Positions 35,446 through 43,675 of a DNA stretch of 64,000 nt are shown in pieces. The notes beneath the pieces are model-generated. The model saw only the letters and a program-made list of their open reading frames with translations. It was not told the origin of the DNA and did not search any database. Positions within the stretch are counted from its first letter, which is position 1, and every line of letters starts with the position of its first letter. A program made the translations under genes and the position numbers. Origin of the DNA: Phyllobacterium myrsinacearum (GTDB lineage: Bacteria > Pseudomonadota > Alphaproteobacteria > Rhizobiales > Rhizobiaceae); NCBI RefSeq assembly GCF_014138285.1, contig NZ_JACGXN010000001.1:733314-797313 (forward strand), in the 5' to 3' direction.

Positions 35446-36735
35446 ATGACCGATTTTTACAATCTTGTACCAAATGCCCCGGGAGGCCGTTTCGATGGTA
35501 TTGAACGTCCCTATACGCCTGACGATGTCAAAAGACTGCGCGGTTCGGTTCAGATCAAATATACTCTTGCAGAAAATGGAGCCAACCGCCTCTGGCAGAT
35601 CATCCACGAAGAAGGTTTCGTCAATGCTCTTGGCGCGCTCTCGGGTAATCAGGCGATGCAGATGGTGCGTGCGGGCCTCAAGGCGATTTATCTCTCCGGT
35701 TGGCAGGTTGCAGCTGATGCGAATACCGCTTCCTCCATGTATCCAGACCAGTCACTGTATCCTGCAAATGCTGCTCCGGAACTTGCAAAGCGCATAAACA
35801 AGACCCTGCAGCGTGCTGACCAGATCGAGACAGCGGAAGGCAAGGGCCTGTCGGTTGATACATGGTTCGCACCGATCGTCGCCGATGCGGAAGCCGGTTT
35901 TGGCGGCCCGCTCAATGCTTTCGAGATCATGAAGGCTTTCATCGAGGCAGGCGCCGCAGGCGTGCATTATGAAGATCAGCTGGCATCGGAAAAGAAGTGC
36001 GGCCATCTCGGCGGCAAGGTTCTGATCCCGACCGCTGCCCACATCCGCAACCTGAACGCCGCGCGGCTTGCTGCCGACGTGATGGGAACGCCGACGCTGG
36101 TTATTGCTCGCACGGATGCAGAAGCGGCAAAGCTTCTGACCTCCGATATTGACGAGCGCGATCGCCCCTTCGTTGACTATGATGCCGGGCGGACCACCGA
36201 AGGCTTCTATCAGGTCAAGAACGGTCTCGACTCCTGCATCGCCCGGGCAATTGCCTATGCACCGCATGCGGACCTGATCTGGTGCGAGACGTCGAAGCCT
36301 GATCTCGAACAGGCCAAGCGTTTTGCCGAAGGTGTGCGCAAGGAGCATCCCAACAAGCTGCTCGCTTACAATTGCTCGCCCTCGTTCAACTGGAAGAAGC
36401 ATCTGGACGAAGCGACGATTGCCAAGTTCCAGCGCGAGCTGGGCGCGATGGGCTACAAATTCCAGTTCATCACGCTGGCTGGCTTCCATCAGCTCAACTT
36501 CGGCATGTTCGAGCTGGCTCGTGGGTACAAGGAGCGTCAGATGTCCGCCTATTCAGAGCTGCAGGAAGCGGAATTCGCAGCCGAGGTAAACGGCTACACC
36601 GCCACGAAGCACCAGCGCGAAGTTGGTACAGGTTATTTCGATGCGGTCTCGCTAGCTATCACAGGCGGGCAGTCTTCGACGACGGCCATGAAAGAATCGA
36701 CCGAGACGGCGCAGTTCCGTCCGGCAGCCGAATAA
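35446..36735 (+). CDS. aceA: Isocitrate lyase
   Basis: Cleaves isocitrate to glyoxylate and succinate, the first step of the glyoxylate bypass needed for growth on acetate or fatty acids. The 429-aa protein has the signature [11 protein letters not shown] with catalytic Cys185, the metal-binding segment [13 protein letters not shown], and [15 protein letters not shown] followed by [21 protein letters not shown] precedes the ATG. Malate synthase is not in this window. It is divergent from the RamB-like regulator and followed by two adjacent hairpins. Confidence 0.97.
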   Translation: MTDFYNLVPNAPGGRFDGIERPYTPDDVKRLRGSVQIKYTLAENGANRLWQIIHEEGFVNALGALSGNQAMQMVRAGLKAIYLSGWQVAADANTASSMYPDQSLYPANAAPELAKRINKTLQRADQIETAEGKGLSVDTWFAPIVADAEAGFGGPLNAFEIMKAFIEAGAAGVHYEDQLASEKKCGHLGGKVLIPTAAHIRNLNAARLAADVMGTPTLVIARTDAEAAKLLTSDIDERDRPFVDYDAGRTTEGFYQVKNGLDSCIARAIAYAPHADLIWCETSKPDLEQAKRFAEGVRKEHPNKLLAYNCSPSFNWKKHLDEATIAKFQRELGAMGYKFQFITLAGFHQLNFGMFELARGYKERQMSAYSELQEAEFAAEVNGYTATKHQREVGTGYFDAVSLAITGGQSSTTAMKESTETAQFRPAAE

Positions 36736-36787
36736 CAGGCAATCAATCCGGACCGTCGGCGAGGCCCTTACATGCCGCCGGTCCACA

Positions 36788-36833
36788 GGGAACAATCATC
36801 CCGATTGTTCCCGGGCAGTCACAATGACTGCCC
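36788..36833. other. Two abutting perfect hairpins
   Basis: GGGAACAATC/GATTGTTCCC (10-bp stem, loop ATCCC, 36788-36812) is followed with no gap by GGGCAGTCA/TGACTGCCC (9-bp stem, loop CAA, 36813-36833). Neither is followed by a T run, so simple termination after aceA is unlikely. They end 30 bases before the ATG of the 77-aa gene and could form its 5' leader. Confidence 0.65.
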
Positions 36834-36863
36834 ACTGCAACGCCAGAAACAAGGAGCATCATC

Positions 36864-37097
36864 ATGGCACCGCAGACACGCGTGAAGGAACGGGCCGAGG
36901 AGCAATCATCGGCCATGAATGCAGACCAGCAGGCTGTCATTCGCATGGTCGCGAATGATCTGCATCGCCTCAACCAATCCGTCATGAAGGCAGTGGATGC
37001 CGGCGTGTCCGTGGAGCTCGTACGCTCCGCCCGTCACCATGGCGGCGACGGCAACTGGGGTGATCTTCTGATACCGGTTGTTGTAACCCGACAATAA
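36864..37097 (+). CDS. Small hypothetical protein (77 aa)
   Basis: Small, probably helical soluble protein with a charged N terminus (RVKERAEEQSSAMNADQQ), a middle AVIRMVANDLHRLNQSVMKA, and an ending with RSARHHGGDGNWGDLLIPVV. AAGGAGC lies seven bases before the ATG, a good ribosome-binding site, and a terminator follows at 37148-37184, so a real gene is likely. I do not recognise the family. It is preceded by the double hairpin and may share transcription with aceA. Confidence 0.68.
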   Translation: MAPQTRVKERAEEQSSAMNADQQAVIRMVANDLHRLNQSVMKAVDAGVSVELVRSARHHGGDGNWGDLLIPVVVTRQ

Positions 37098-37147
37098 GCT
37101 CACCGTGGCCTTCTCTGGTTTCGGTCTGGAACCAGCACGGCGCGCCG

Positions 37148-37184
37148 AACCGTCCGCAAGCAATTGCGGGCGGTTCTGGTTTTT
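37148..37184 (+). terminator. Rho-independent terminator after the 77-aa gene
   Basis: AACCGTCCGCAA pairs with TTGCGGGCGGTT (one G-T pair, 4-base loop, 37148-37175), followed by CTGGTTTTT on the plus strand. The position, 50 bases after the small gene, supports a separate transcription unit end before the puuA-like gene. Confidence 0.7.
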
Positions 37185-37282
37185 GAGGGCGAAAAACACC
37201 ACTACAATTTTCGTGCGCCAGCCTTCCCATAGTGATCGGTTTTGATCTATCATCCTCAAACCGCAATAAATTCTGGTGATTG

Positions 37283-38719
37283 ATGCCTTCCGAAACCCCT
37301 GAGAAGAAACCCGCACGGACTACTTCAACGCGGCGGCGTACGCCTGCCTATGTCAAAGCCACGCGGGGCGTAAAAAACTGGCGTGAAGCTTCTGAATGGC
37401 TGGCCTGGCGGGATATCGAAGACATCGAATGCATCACCCCTGATCAGGCCGGTGTTGCCCGCGGCAAGATGATGCCGTCGAAAAAATTCACCTCCAACAC
37501 ATCTTTGGCGCTGCCATCCGCCGTGTTCATGGCAACCATATCTGGTGATTATCCGGAGGATGGTCATGGCTTTTCCTACCCGGAAGACGATGGCGATCTG
37601 AAGCTGATGCCCGATCTTTCGACCCTCTCCGTCGTACCTTGGGAGAGCGATCCGACCGCGCAGGTCATTTGCGACCTCGTCAACAAGGACGGCGCAGCCG
37701 TGGAGTTTACGCCGCGCAACGTGTTGAAACGCGTTGTCGCCGCCTACAGCAAGAAGGGCCTGAGGCCCGTTGTGGCTCCCGAAATCGAATTCTATCTCGT
37801 CAAGAAGAACCCGGATCCTGACTATCCGCTGACCCCACCCGTCGGCCGGTCCGGTCGCGCCATCGGCGGCGGCCAGGGTTATTCCATCGCCGGTGTCAAC
37901 GAATTCGACGAACTGATCGACGATATCTATCATTTCTCCGAGGGACAGGGTCTGGAGATCGACACGCTGATCCACGAAGAAGGTGCGGCACAGCTGGAAA
38001 TCAACCTGCGCCATGGCGATCCCGTCGAGCTTGCTGACCAGGTTTTCCTCTTCAAGCGCACCATCCGCGAAGCGGCGCTGAAACACGACATGTATGCCAC
38101 GTTCATGGCCAAGCCTATTCAGGGCCAGCCCGGATCGGCCATGCATATTCACCAGTCCATCATCGACAAGAAAACCGGTCGCAACGTGTTTTCCAATCCC
38201 GATGGTACGGAAAGTGAAGCATTCCGGCATTTCATCGGCGGCATGCAGAAGCATGTTCCGGCTTCGCTTGTGATGTTCGCACCTTATGTGAACTCCTACC
38301 GGAGACTGACACCCGCCGCTTCTGCACCGGTCAATGTCAAATGGGGTTACGACAACCGCACGACGGCCTTCCGCGTCCCGCGTTCGGACCCCGCTGCCCG
38401 GCGCGTCGAAAACCGGATTCCATCATCGGACGCCAATCCCTATCTTGCTCTGGCAGCCTCACTCGCCTGCGGCCTGCTCGGTATGAACAACAGGATCGAG
38501 CCGGATGCTCCAGCCTCAACCACAGTCAATGACAATCTGATCGAACTGCCGCGCGGACTGATCGAGGCGACCATATTGTTCGAACAGGACAAGGACCTGA
38601 CGGCCATGTTGGGACAGTCCTTTGCCATTACCTACGCGGCCATCAAGCGTGCGGAATTCGAGACTTTCATGGAGGTCATCAGCCCTTGGGAGCGTGAATA
38701 TCTGCTGTTGAACGTCTGA
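37283..38719 (+). CDS. puuA: Glutamine synthetase family protein, gamma-glutamylputrescine synthetase-like
   Basis: ATP-dependent ligase of 478 aa in the GlnA superfamily. Catalytic-domain blocks are APEIEFYLVKK, HEEGAAQLEINL, PGSAMHIHQSI and YRRLTPAASAPVNVKWGYDN, with ENRIPSSDANPYLALA near the C terminus. The family glutamylates amines such as putrescine in the Puu pathway, and the FAD oxidase that follows and potFGHI nearby support this. The N-terminal 30 residues are Lys/Arg/Thr-rich and unusual. ATG 37283 is preceded in frame by TTG 37280; the ATG is preferred. Confidence 0.83.
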   Translation: MPSETPEKKPARTTSTRRRTPAYVKATRGVKNWREASEWLAWRDIEDIECITPDQAGVARGKMMPSKKFTSNTSLALPSAVFMATISGDYPEDGHGFSYPEDDGDLKLMPDLSTLSVVPWESDPTAQVICDLVNKDGAAVEFTPRNVLKRVVAAYSKKGLRPVVAPEIEFYLVKKNPDPDYPLTPPVGRSGRAIGGGQGYSIAGVNEFDELIDDIYHFSEGQGLEIDTLIHEEGAAQLEINLRHGDPVELADQVFLFKRTIREAALKHDMYATFMAKPIQGQPGSAMHIHQSIIDKKTGRNVFSNPDGTESEAFRHFIGGMQKHVPASLVMFAPYVNSYRRLTPAASAPVNVKWGYDNRTTAFRVPRSDPAARRVENRIPSSDANPYLALAASLACGLLGMNNRIEPDAPASTTVNDNLIELPRGLIEATILFEQDKDLTAMLGQSFAITYAAIKRAEFETFMEVISPWEREYLLLNV

Positions 38720-38753
38720 TTTGAGTGAGGTTGCTTTGGTTGCAAGAACTCTG

Positions 38754-38852
38754 TGCGTGGTTCGACAAGCTCACCATGAGGAAGATCGAGGACTGCAGAA
38801 TGGGTATTGCAGCCAATACCTTTCCCTCATGGTGAGCTTGTCGAACCATGCA
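38754..38852. repeat. Inverted pair of dispersed repeat, copies 2 and 3
   Basis: The left arm at 38754-38783 (GTGGTTCGACAAGCTCACCA, then TGAGGAA) and the right arm at 38822-38852 are near-perfect reverse complements around about 38 bases. They form a potential long stem of about 28 bp between the puuA-like and puuB-like genes. The same core occurs at 13043-13065 and partly at 46351-46365. The hairpin could attenuate or stabilise the mRNA joining the two genes. Confidence 0.75.
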
Positions 38853-38895
38853 CAACAGTCGTGCAGCAAACCAGCAAACAAGATTGCTTCATAAA

Positions 38896-40182
38896 ATGCC
38901 CTACCAATCCCCCATTTCCCCCGGCATCTCCTGGTATGAATCAACCATTGCCGACCGCGCTGAATATCCGGCATTGGACGGTTCGCGCACCGCTGACGTT
39001 GTCATCGTTGGCGGCGGTTTTACCGGACTTTCTGCGGCTGTTCACCTCGCTTCTGCAGGCGTCGACGTTGTCTTGCTGGAAGCCTGTCGGTTTGGCGACG
39101 GCGCCTCGGGCCGCAATGGTGGTCAGCTTGGCACGGGGCAACGCGCCTGGGCGGAGGAACTGGAAGGACAGTACGGCTTCACCCGCGCCAAGGCGCTGTT
39201 CGACCTTGCCGAAGAAGCGAAAGCACACCTTCTGCAGTTTGCCGACACACACAAGATCGACATCGAATTTGTGCCGGGACAAATGTCCGTTGTGCACAAG
39301 AAGCGTTACCTCAAGGATTACCAGTCCCATGCGGAGCTGATGGCAAACCGTTTCGGCTATCCGCACATTCACTACATGGATGCTGCGGAGACGGCGAAAC
39401 GTCTTGGCTCCACGCGCTATCTCGGCGGCGTTTACGATGCGGGCACCGGTCATATCCAGCCGATGAAGCTCGTCGTCGGGACCGCACGGGCCGCGGCAGA
39501 GGCCGGAGCGCATCTTTACGAAAACACCAAAGTTACGGACATCACCTCCGACAATGGCCGGATTACCGTGGCAACGGCCAAAGGCAATGTGAGTGCCGCC
39601 AAATGCCTGATTGCCGTCAACGCCTATGGCGGCAACCTTGAACCGGTCAGCGCTTCGCACGTCATGCCGATCCGCTCCTTTATCGGCGCTACGGTTCCGC
39701 TCGGCGATAACAGCCCTGTCTTGCCGGGTGGCGAGAGTGTTGATGATTCCCGCTTTGTCGTGCGCTATTTCCGCCGCTCGAAGGATGGGCGGCTGCTGTT
39801 CGGCGGACGGGAAGCCTATACGGCAGACAATCCACTCGATATCAGCACGCATATTCGCCGGCAGATCGCCGAGATTTATCCGGCACTTGCCGACGTGGAA
39901 ATCACGCAGGCCTGGGGCGGCTCCGTCGGAATCACCCTGCCACGGCAGCCTTTCGTGCGCGAGGTGATGCCCAATGTCATTTCAGCAGGCGGTTATTCCG
40001 GTCATGGGGTGATGTTGTCGAATTATGTCGGCAAGCTCTATGCCGAAACCGTCGCGGGCAATCGTGATCGCCTGAGACTGCTGGAGGACCTGAAGATACC
40101 AGCCTTCCCCGGCGGGCGTACATTGCGCGCACCGCTGCTGTTTCTGGCACTCAGCTGGTATGCCCTGATGGACCGGATATAG
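38896..40182 (+). CDS. puuB: FAD-dependent oxidoreductase, gamma-glutamylputrescine oxidase-like
   Basis: DAO-family flavoenzyme of 428 aa. The FAD-binding Rossmann motif is at about 36-41 of VVIVGGGFTGLSAAVHLASAG with the acidic strand end VVLLEA. Further blocks are GDGASGRNGGQLGTGQR, the flavin-contact region of PuuB/OrdL proteins, and VISAGGYSGHGVMLSNYVGK near the C terminus. It would oxidise gamma-glutamylputrescine to its aldehyde. The frame opens at 38848 inside the inverted repeat; the ATG at 38896 (MPYQSPISPGISWYE) was chosen. Confidence 0.83.
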   Translation: MPYQSPISPGISWYESTIADRAEYPALDGSRTADVVIVGGGFTGLSAAVHLASAGVDVVLLEACRFGDGASGRNGGQLGTGQRAWAEELEGQYGFTRAKALFDLAEEAKAHLLQFADTHKIDIEFVPGQMSVVHKKRYLKDYQSHAELMANRFGYPHIHYMDAAETAKRLGSTRYLGGVYDAGTGHIQPMKLVVGTARAAAEAGAHLYENTKVTDITSDNGRITVATAKGNVSAAKCLIAVNAYGGNLEPVSASHVMPIRSFIGATVPLGDNSPVLPGGESVDDSRFVVRYFRRSKDGRLLFGGREAYTADNPLDISTHIRRQIAEIYPALADVEITQAWGGSVGITLPRQPFVREVMPNVISAGGYSGHGVMLSNYVGKLYAETVAGNRDRLRLLEDLKIPAFPGGRTLRAPLLFLALSWYALMDRI

Positions 40183-40183
40183 A

Positions 40184-40975
40184 CTAGTTGCCTCTATAAA
40201 TTGGCGTGCGCCGCTCGATCCACGCGTTCAGACCCTCCCGCGTATCATAAGAGGGGGCGACACGGGCGAACTGCTCGCTTTCCATCTGCAGCCCCTCGCC
40301 GATTGTCATGTTCAAACCGCGCGTAACAGCGGTAATGATACCCGCAGCCGCCACCGGGGAATGGCGAAGAATGCGATTGGCAAGATCAAGCGCTGCCGGG
40401 ATCAGCTCATCATGAGGAACCACCCTGTTGACGAGCCCGAGTTCCAGAGCTCTGGCCGCTGAAAACGTATCACCAGTCAGTAGCAGTTCGAGCGCGCGCT
40501 TGCGGCCGGCAAGGCGCGGCAGGCGTTGGGTACCCCCAAAGGTCGGCGGAATGCCGATATTGATCTCCGGTTTGGCAAAGATGGCCCGTTCGCTTGCGAC
40601 GGCCAGATGTACCGCCTCGGTGATTTCGCAACCGCCACCAAAGGCAATACCATTCACGGCAGCGATGATCGGCTTTCGGAATGCTTCCATGCGCGCGGTC
40701 ATCGCCTGTCCCCTGCGCACAAACTCCTTGACCGCGATATCGACACCTTCACCTATGTTTCGCGAGAACTCATGAATGTCTCCGCCGGCTGAAAACGCGC
40801 GGTCACCGGCGCCTGTCAGAATGATGGCACGGACACCGGCATCGGCTTCGATGCGATCGAGAAGTGCGAGCAGCAGATCATTGGTCGCATAATTCAAGGC
40901 ATTGAGCTTTTCCGGCCGATTGAGGGTCAGAAACGCAATGTTGCCTTTTACTTCAAAAATCACGGGATCGGCCAT
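40184..40975 (-). CDS. Enoyl-CoA hydratase/isomerase family protein
   Basis: Crotonase-fold enzyme of 263 aa. The oxyanion-hole segments are AFSAGGDIHEF and NGIAFGGGCE. Both catalytic glutamates of true hydratases are present, in GGGCEI and KPEINIG, 20 residues apart as in rat crotonase, followed by GGTQRLPRLAG. It probably hydrates enoyl-CoA in beta-oxidation of a fatty or branched acid; the chain length is unknown. It is divergent from the TetR-family gene and likely repressed by it through the palindrome at 41036-41057. Confidence 0.88.
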   Translation of the reverse strand: MADPVIFEVKGNIAFLTLNRPEKLNALNYATNDLLLALLDRIEADAGVRAIILTGAGDRAFSAGGDIHEFSRNIGEGVDIAVKEFVRRGQAMTARMEAFRKPIIAAVNGIAFGGGCEITEAVHLAVASERAIFAKPEINIGIPPTFGGTQRLPRLAGRKRALELLLTGDTFSAARALELGLVNRVVPHDELIPAALDLANRILRHSPVAAAGIITAVTRGLNMTIGEGLQMESEQFARVAPSYDTREGLNAWIERRTPIYRGN

Positions 40976-41035
40976 CAGCTTTGCCTTTCATACCAGGGGA
41001 TCAAGGCTGAAGGTCTACTGTCTGATATCCATTGT

Positions 41036-41057
41036 GTATACTCACTGCTTAGTATAC
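41036..41057. promoter_or_regulatory. Palindromic operator candidate for TetR regulator
   Basis: GTATACT and AGTATAC form 7-base perfect inverted arms around an 8-base spacer, directly between the divergent enoyl-CoA hydratase and TetR genes. It ends nine bases before the TetR ATG. TetR proteins typically bind such palindromes and control themselves and a divergent gene. Confidence 0.55.
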
Positions 41058-41066
41058 TTTTTTGCT

Positions 41067-41654
41067 ATGCCAAGGACCTCAGACCCGACCCGTAACCGTA
41101 TTCTTGATGCTGCCAACTGTTTGTTTTATGCGGAAGGCATTCGAGCCGTCAGCGTGGATGCTGTTGCCGGGGCCGCTGGGCTGACAAAACGGACACTGTA
41201 CTATCATTTCACGAGCAAGGACGATCTGATCGCCGCGTATCTCCAGTCGCGCGACCAGCCCAATCTTGCGCTCTTTGCCAAGTGGTTCAACGATGAAGGC
41301 GGGACTGTTGCAGACAGGGTCGAAGCGATCTTCACCCATTTGGCCAAAGCTGCGCGGCACAAAAAATGGAAGGGCTGCGGTTTCCTGCGGACGGCTGCCG
41401 AACTGGCCAACATGCCCGGCCATCCGGCCATCAAGATCGGTTCCGCACACAAGAAGAAATTTGAGACATGGCTGGCCGATATTCTGGCAACCACCGGTTT
41501 AGTGGAACCGCTACTCCTCGCCCGGCAGGTCGTGCTCCTGATGGACGGCGCCTTCTCCGTCATGCTCGTCCACCGCGATGCGAGTTACATCGAGGCCGCA
41601 GGCAAAGCGGCAGCAACACTTGTTCGCGCGTCTGAAATCAGGAATGTCGGTTGA
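41067..41654 (+). CDS. TetR-family transcriptional regulator
   Basis: Regulator of 195 aa. The N-terminal TetR helix-turn-helix is at about 5-50 (RILDAANCLFYAEGIRAVSV, then GLTKRTLYYHFTSKDDLIAA). The C-terminal ligand-binding domain is variable, so the effector cannot be predicted. A longer frame opens at 40902 inside the divergent gene; the ATG at 41067 (MPRTSDPTRNRIL) starts the domain correctly. Probably repressor of the divergent enoyl-CoA hydratase gene and of itself. Confidence 0.88.
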   Translation: MPRTSDPTRNRILDAANCLFYAEGIRAVSVDAVAGAAGLTKRTLYYHFTSKDDLIAAYLQSRDQPNLALFAKWFNDEGGTVADRVEAIFTHLAKAARHKKWKGCGFLRTAAELANMPGHPAIKIGSAHKKKFETWLADILATTGLVEPLLLARQVVLLMDGAFSVMLVHRDASYIEAAGKAAATLVRASEIRNVG

Positions 41655-41667
41655 GAATGACCTTCAA

Positions 41668-42420
41668 TCAGATTCGATGATTCAAATAGTTTCCCGGACT
41701 ATAGAGAACCTGCACTCTGCTGGCATTCATTAGTTGCTTGGGGGAAAACCAGATGAACCGTTTGCTGTCCGGATTGCCATCTATCGCAAAATGCAGGCTG
41801 CGAAAAATCGATAGCCAAACCAGCTTCGAGCAATAGAATCCGGAATCGTCATTCAAATCGAGATTGAAGAATTCGTAGGGACGGCCAAGATACTTTCTTG
41901 CTTCAGCTGGGATTTCTGAGCGCTGTTCGTTCGACAAGTCATGAACGCGGCCATGCCATACTTCTTCGCCGGGACGCAAAGCAAGCCAGTCTTCGTATGC
42001 GTGCCTGATCACGCCTTGACCCGAGATCGCCTCGATCACAAACGGCTGGCCGGCCTCAATCTCAATGATAGCCACATGACCGACGTAGACGATTGATTCC
42101 GTCCCCAACGATTCCGTATCAAGACTTTGAGACCCGTGAAATTCCTTGGCAAACTCTTCAAAATCCAGCCGATTTAAGTGATCTTCTTCCGCTGCGGTGA
42201 AATCCGGATCGAATTTTGCCACACGTTTTAAATATGCGTTCTTCTCAGCCTCAAATTTTTTCTCATCATAAAAGTCGGTAGGAACCTGTTTCATGTGAGG
42301 GGCGTAGGATACGGAATAGGGAACGATAACGCCCGGCTTCTTTGGCCAGACAAGATCACCTGACTCAAAAGTCGCGGGATCAGGTCGCGACAACTCCACA
42401 AGAGGTGTCGATGAGGCCAA
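41668..42420 (-). CDS. Permuted papain-like (YiiX/DUF830-type) protein
   Basis: Protein of 250 aa starting at a TTG one base after the synthase stop, so translation is probably coupled. The permuted NlpC/P60 order is visible: ESGDLVWP near residue 20, catalytic His115 in YVGHVAIIE and Cys197 in FYCSKLVW. A charged helical insert (about 50-105) separates the first strand from the His. No signal peptide is seen. The superfamily includes amidases, peptidases and LRAT-like acyltransferases; the activity here is not known. The similarity is at fold and motif level only. Confidence 0.68.
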   Translation of the reverse strand: MASSTPLVELSRPDPATFESGDLVWPKKPGVIVPYSVSYAPHMKQVPTDFYDEKKFEAEKNAYLKRVAKFDPDFTAAEEDHLNRLDFEEFAKEFHGSQSLDTESLGTESIVYVGHVAIIEIEAGQPFVIEAISGQGVIRHAYEDWLALRPGEEVWHGRVHDLSNEQRSEIPAEARKYLGRPYEFFNLDLNDDSGFYCSKLVWLSIFRSLHFAIDGNPDSKRFIWFSPKQLMNASRVQVLYSPGNYLNHRI

Positions 42421-42421
42421 G

Positions 42422-43546
42422 TTAGATCTTCCTCACGATCACACTACCCACCGAATATCCTGCCCCAAAAGAGCAGATAACGCCGAGGCTGCCCGGTGCA
42501 AGGTCATCGGAGTATTGGGAGAAGGCAATGATTGAGCCTGCGGACGACGTATTGGCATAGTCCTGCAGGATGTTCGGCTGTTCACCGGCTTCGGGTTCGC
42601 GGCCAAGCACCTTCGATCCGATCAGATCATTCATGCCCTTGTTGGCCTGATGCAGCCACAGCCTCGCAACGTGCGCCGGTGCGATATTTTCGTCGGCAAG
42701 GTGCGTCAGGATCAGATCGGAAACAATCGGCACGACCTGCTTGAAGACCTTCCTTCCTTCCTGACGGAACAACATGTCGCGGCGATCGGTCATATGACCC
42801 TCGCGGGTACGGCGCAGAAAGCCGTTATTGTTGCGGATATTGTTGGAAAACTGGGTCAGGCAGCGGGTCGAGACAATCTCGAACCGGTCTGGCGCCGTTG
42901 CAAGGTCGTCGCGTTCCAGAAGCACCGCCGTGCAGACATCACCGAAAATGAAATGACAGTCGCGGTCGCGCCACTCGAGATGGGCGGAGCAAATCTCCGG
43001 GTTGACCATCAGGATGGCGCGGGCTGACCCCGAGCGGATCATATCGGCTGCCGCCTGTATGCCGAATGTCGCCGACGAACAGGCTACATTCATGTCGAAA
43101 CCGAAACCCTGAATTCCCAGCGCTTCCTGTACCTCAATGGCGATGGCGGGATAAGCGCGCTCATGATTGGAGGCAGCGCAGATCACGGCATCCACTTCGG
43201 CTGCGGTGCGTCCGGCCTTCGCCAGAGCTTCGGTGGCAGCCTTTACAGCCATTTCGGCCATAACGGACAACTCATCGTCGCTGCGCTCCGGCAGGATGGG
43301 ATGCATGATTTCCGGATCAAGAATACCTGATTTGTTGAGGACATAGCGCTGCTCAATCCCCGATGCCCGAAAAATGAAATCTTCAGCGGACATGGTCAGC
43401 TGCGCGCGCGTACCCGCTGCAATCTCGTCGGCATGGATTTCATTCTGCTGCGTAGCATAGCGATTGAATGCTTCAACGAGCTCGGCATTGCTGATGGAGA
43501 GTTCCGGCGTGAAGACACCGGTACCGCTTATGACGACCTTGTGCAT
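42422..43546 (-). CDS. Beta-ketoacyl-ACP synthase III family protein (long form)
   Basis: Condensing enzyme of 374 aa, about 55 residues longer than E. coli FabH. The Cys-His-Asn triad is Cys156 (NVACSSATFG), His299 (WLHQANKGMND) and Asn332 (YANTSSAGSI), with an insertion between about 25 and 90. The protein ends in SFGAGYSVGSVIVRK. It would prime fatty-acid or secondary lipid synthesis from an acyl-CoA. The frame runs up to 43723, but the ATG at 43546 (MHKVVISGTGVFTPE) is the family start. It forms a two-gene unit with the papain-like gene. Confidence 0.87.
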   Translation of the reverse strand: MHKVVISGTGVFTPELSISNAELVEAFNRYATQQNEIHADEIAAGTRAQLTMSAEDFIFRASGIEQRYVLNKSGILDPEIMHPILPERSDDELSVMAEMAVKAATEALAKAGRTAAEVDAVICAASNHERAYPAIAIEVQEALGIQGFGFDMNVACSSATFGIQAAADMIRSGSARAILMVNPEICSAHLEWRDRDCHFIFGDVCTAVLLERDDLATAPDRFEIVSTRCLTQFSNNIRNNNGFLRRTREGHMTDRRDMLFRQEGRKVFKQVVPIVSDLILTHLADENIAPAHVARLWLHQANKGMNDLIGSKVLGREPEAGEQPNILQDYANTSSAGSIIAFSQYSDDLAPGSLGVICSFGAGYSVGSVIVRKI

Positions 43547-43675
43547 GGCGTTTCCATAGTTTTTATCTATCTCAAGCGTTAGACGCTCAGACGTCCTCGC
43601 GCAAGTTGTCATCAAGGGTTCATGCGTCAGTCTTAGTTTTCCCCAGTGTTTGAAATAAATACCGGGGATTTTCTG

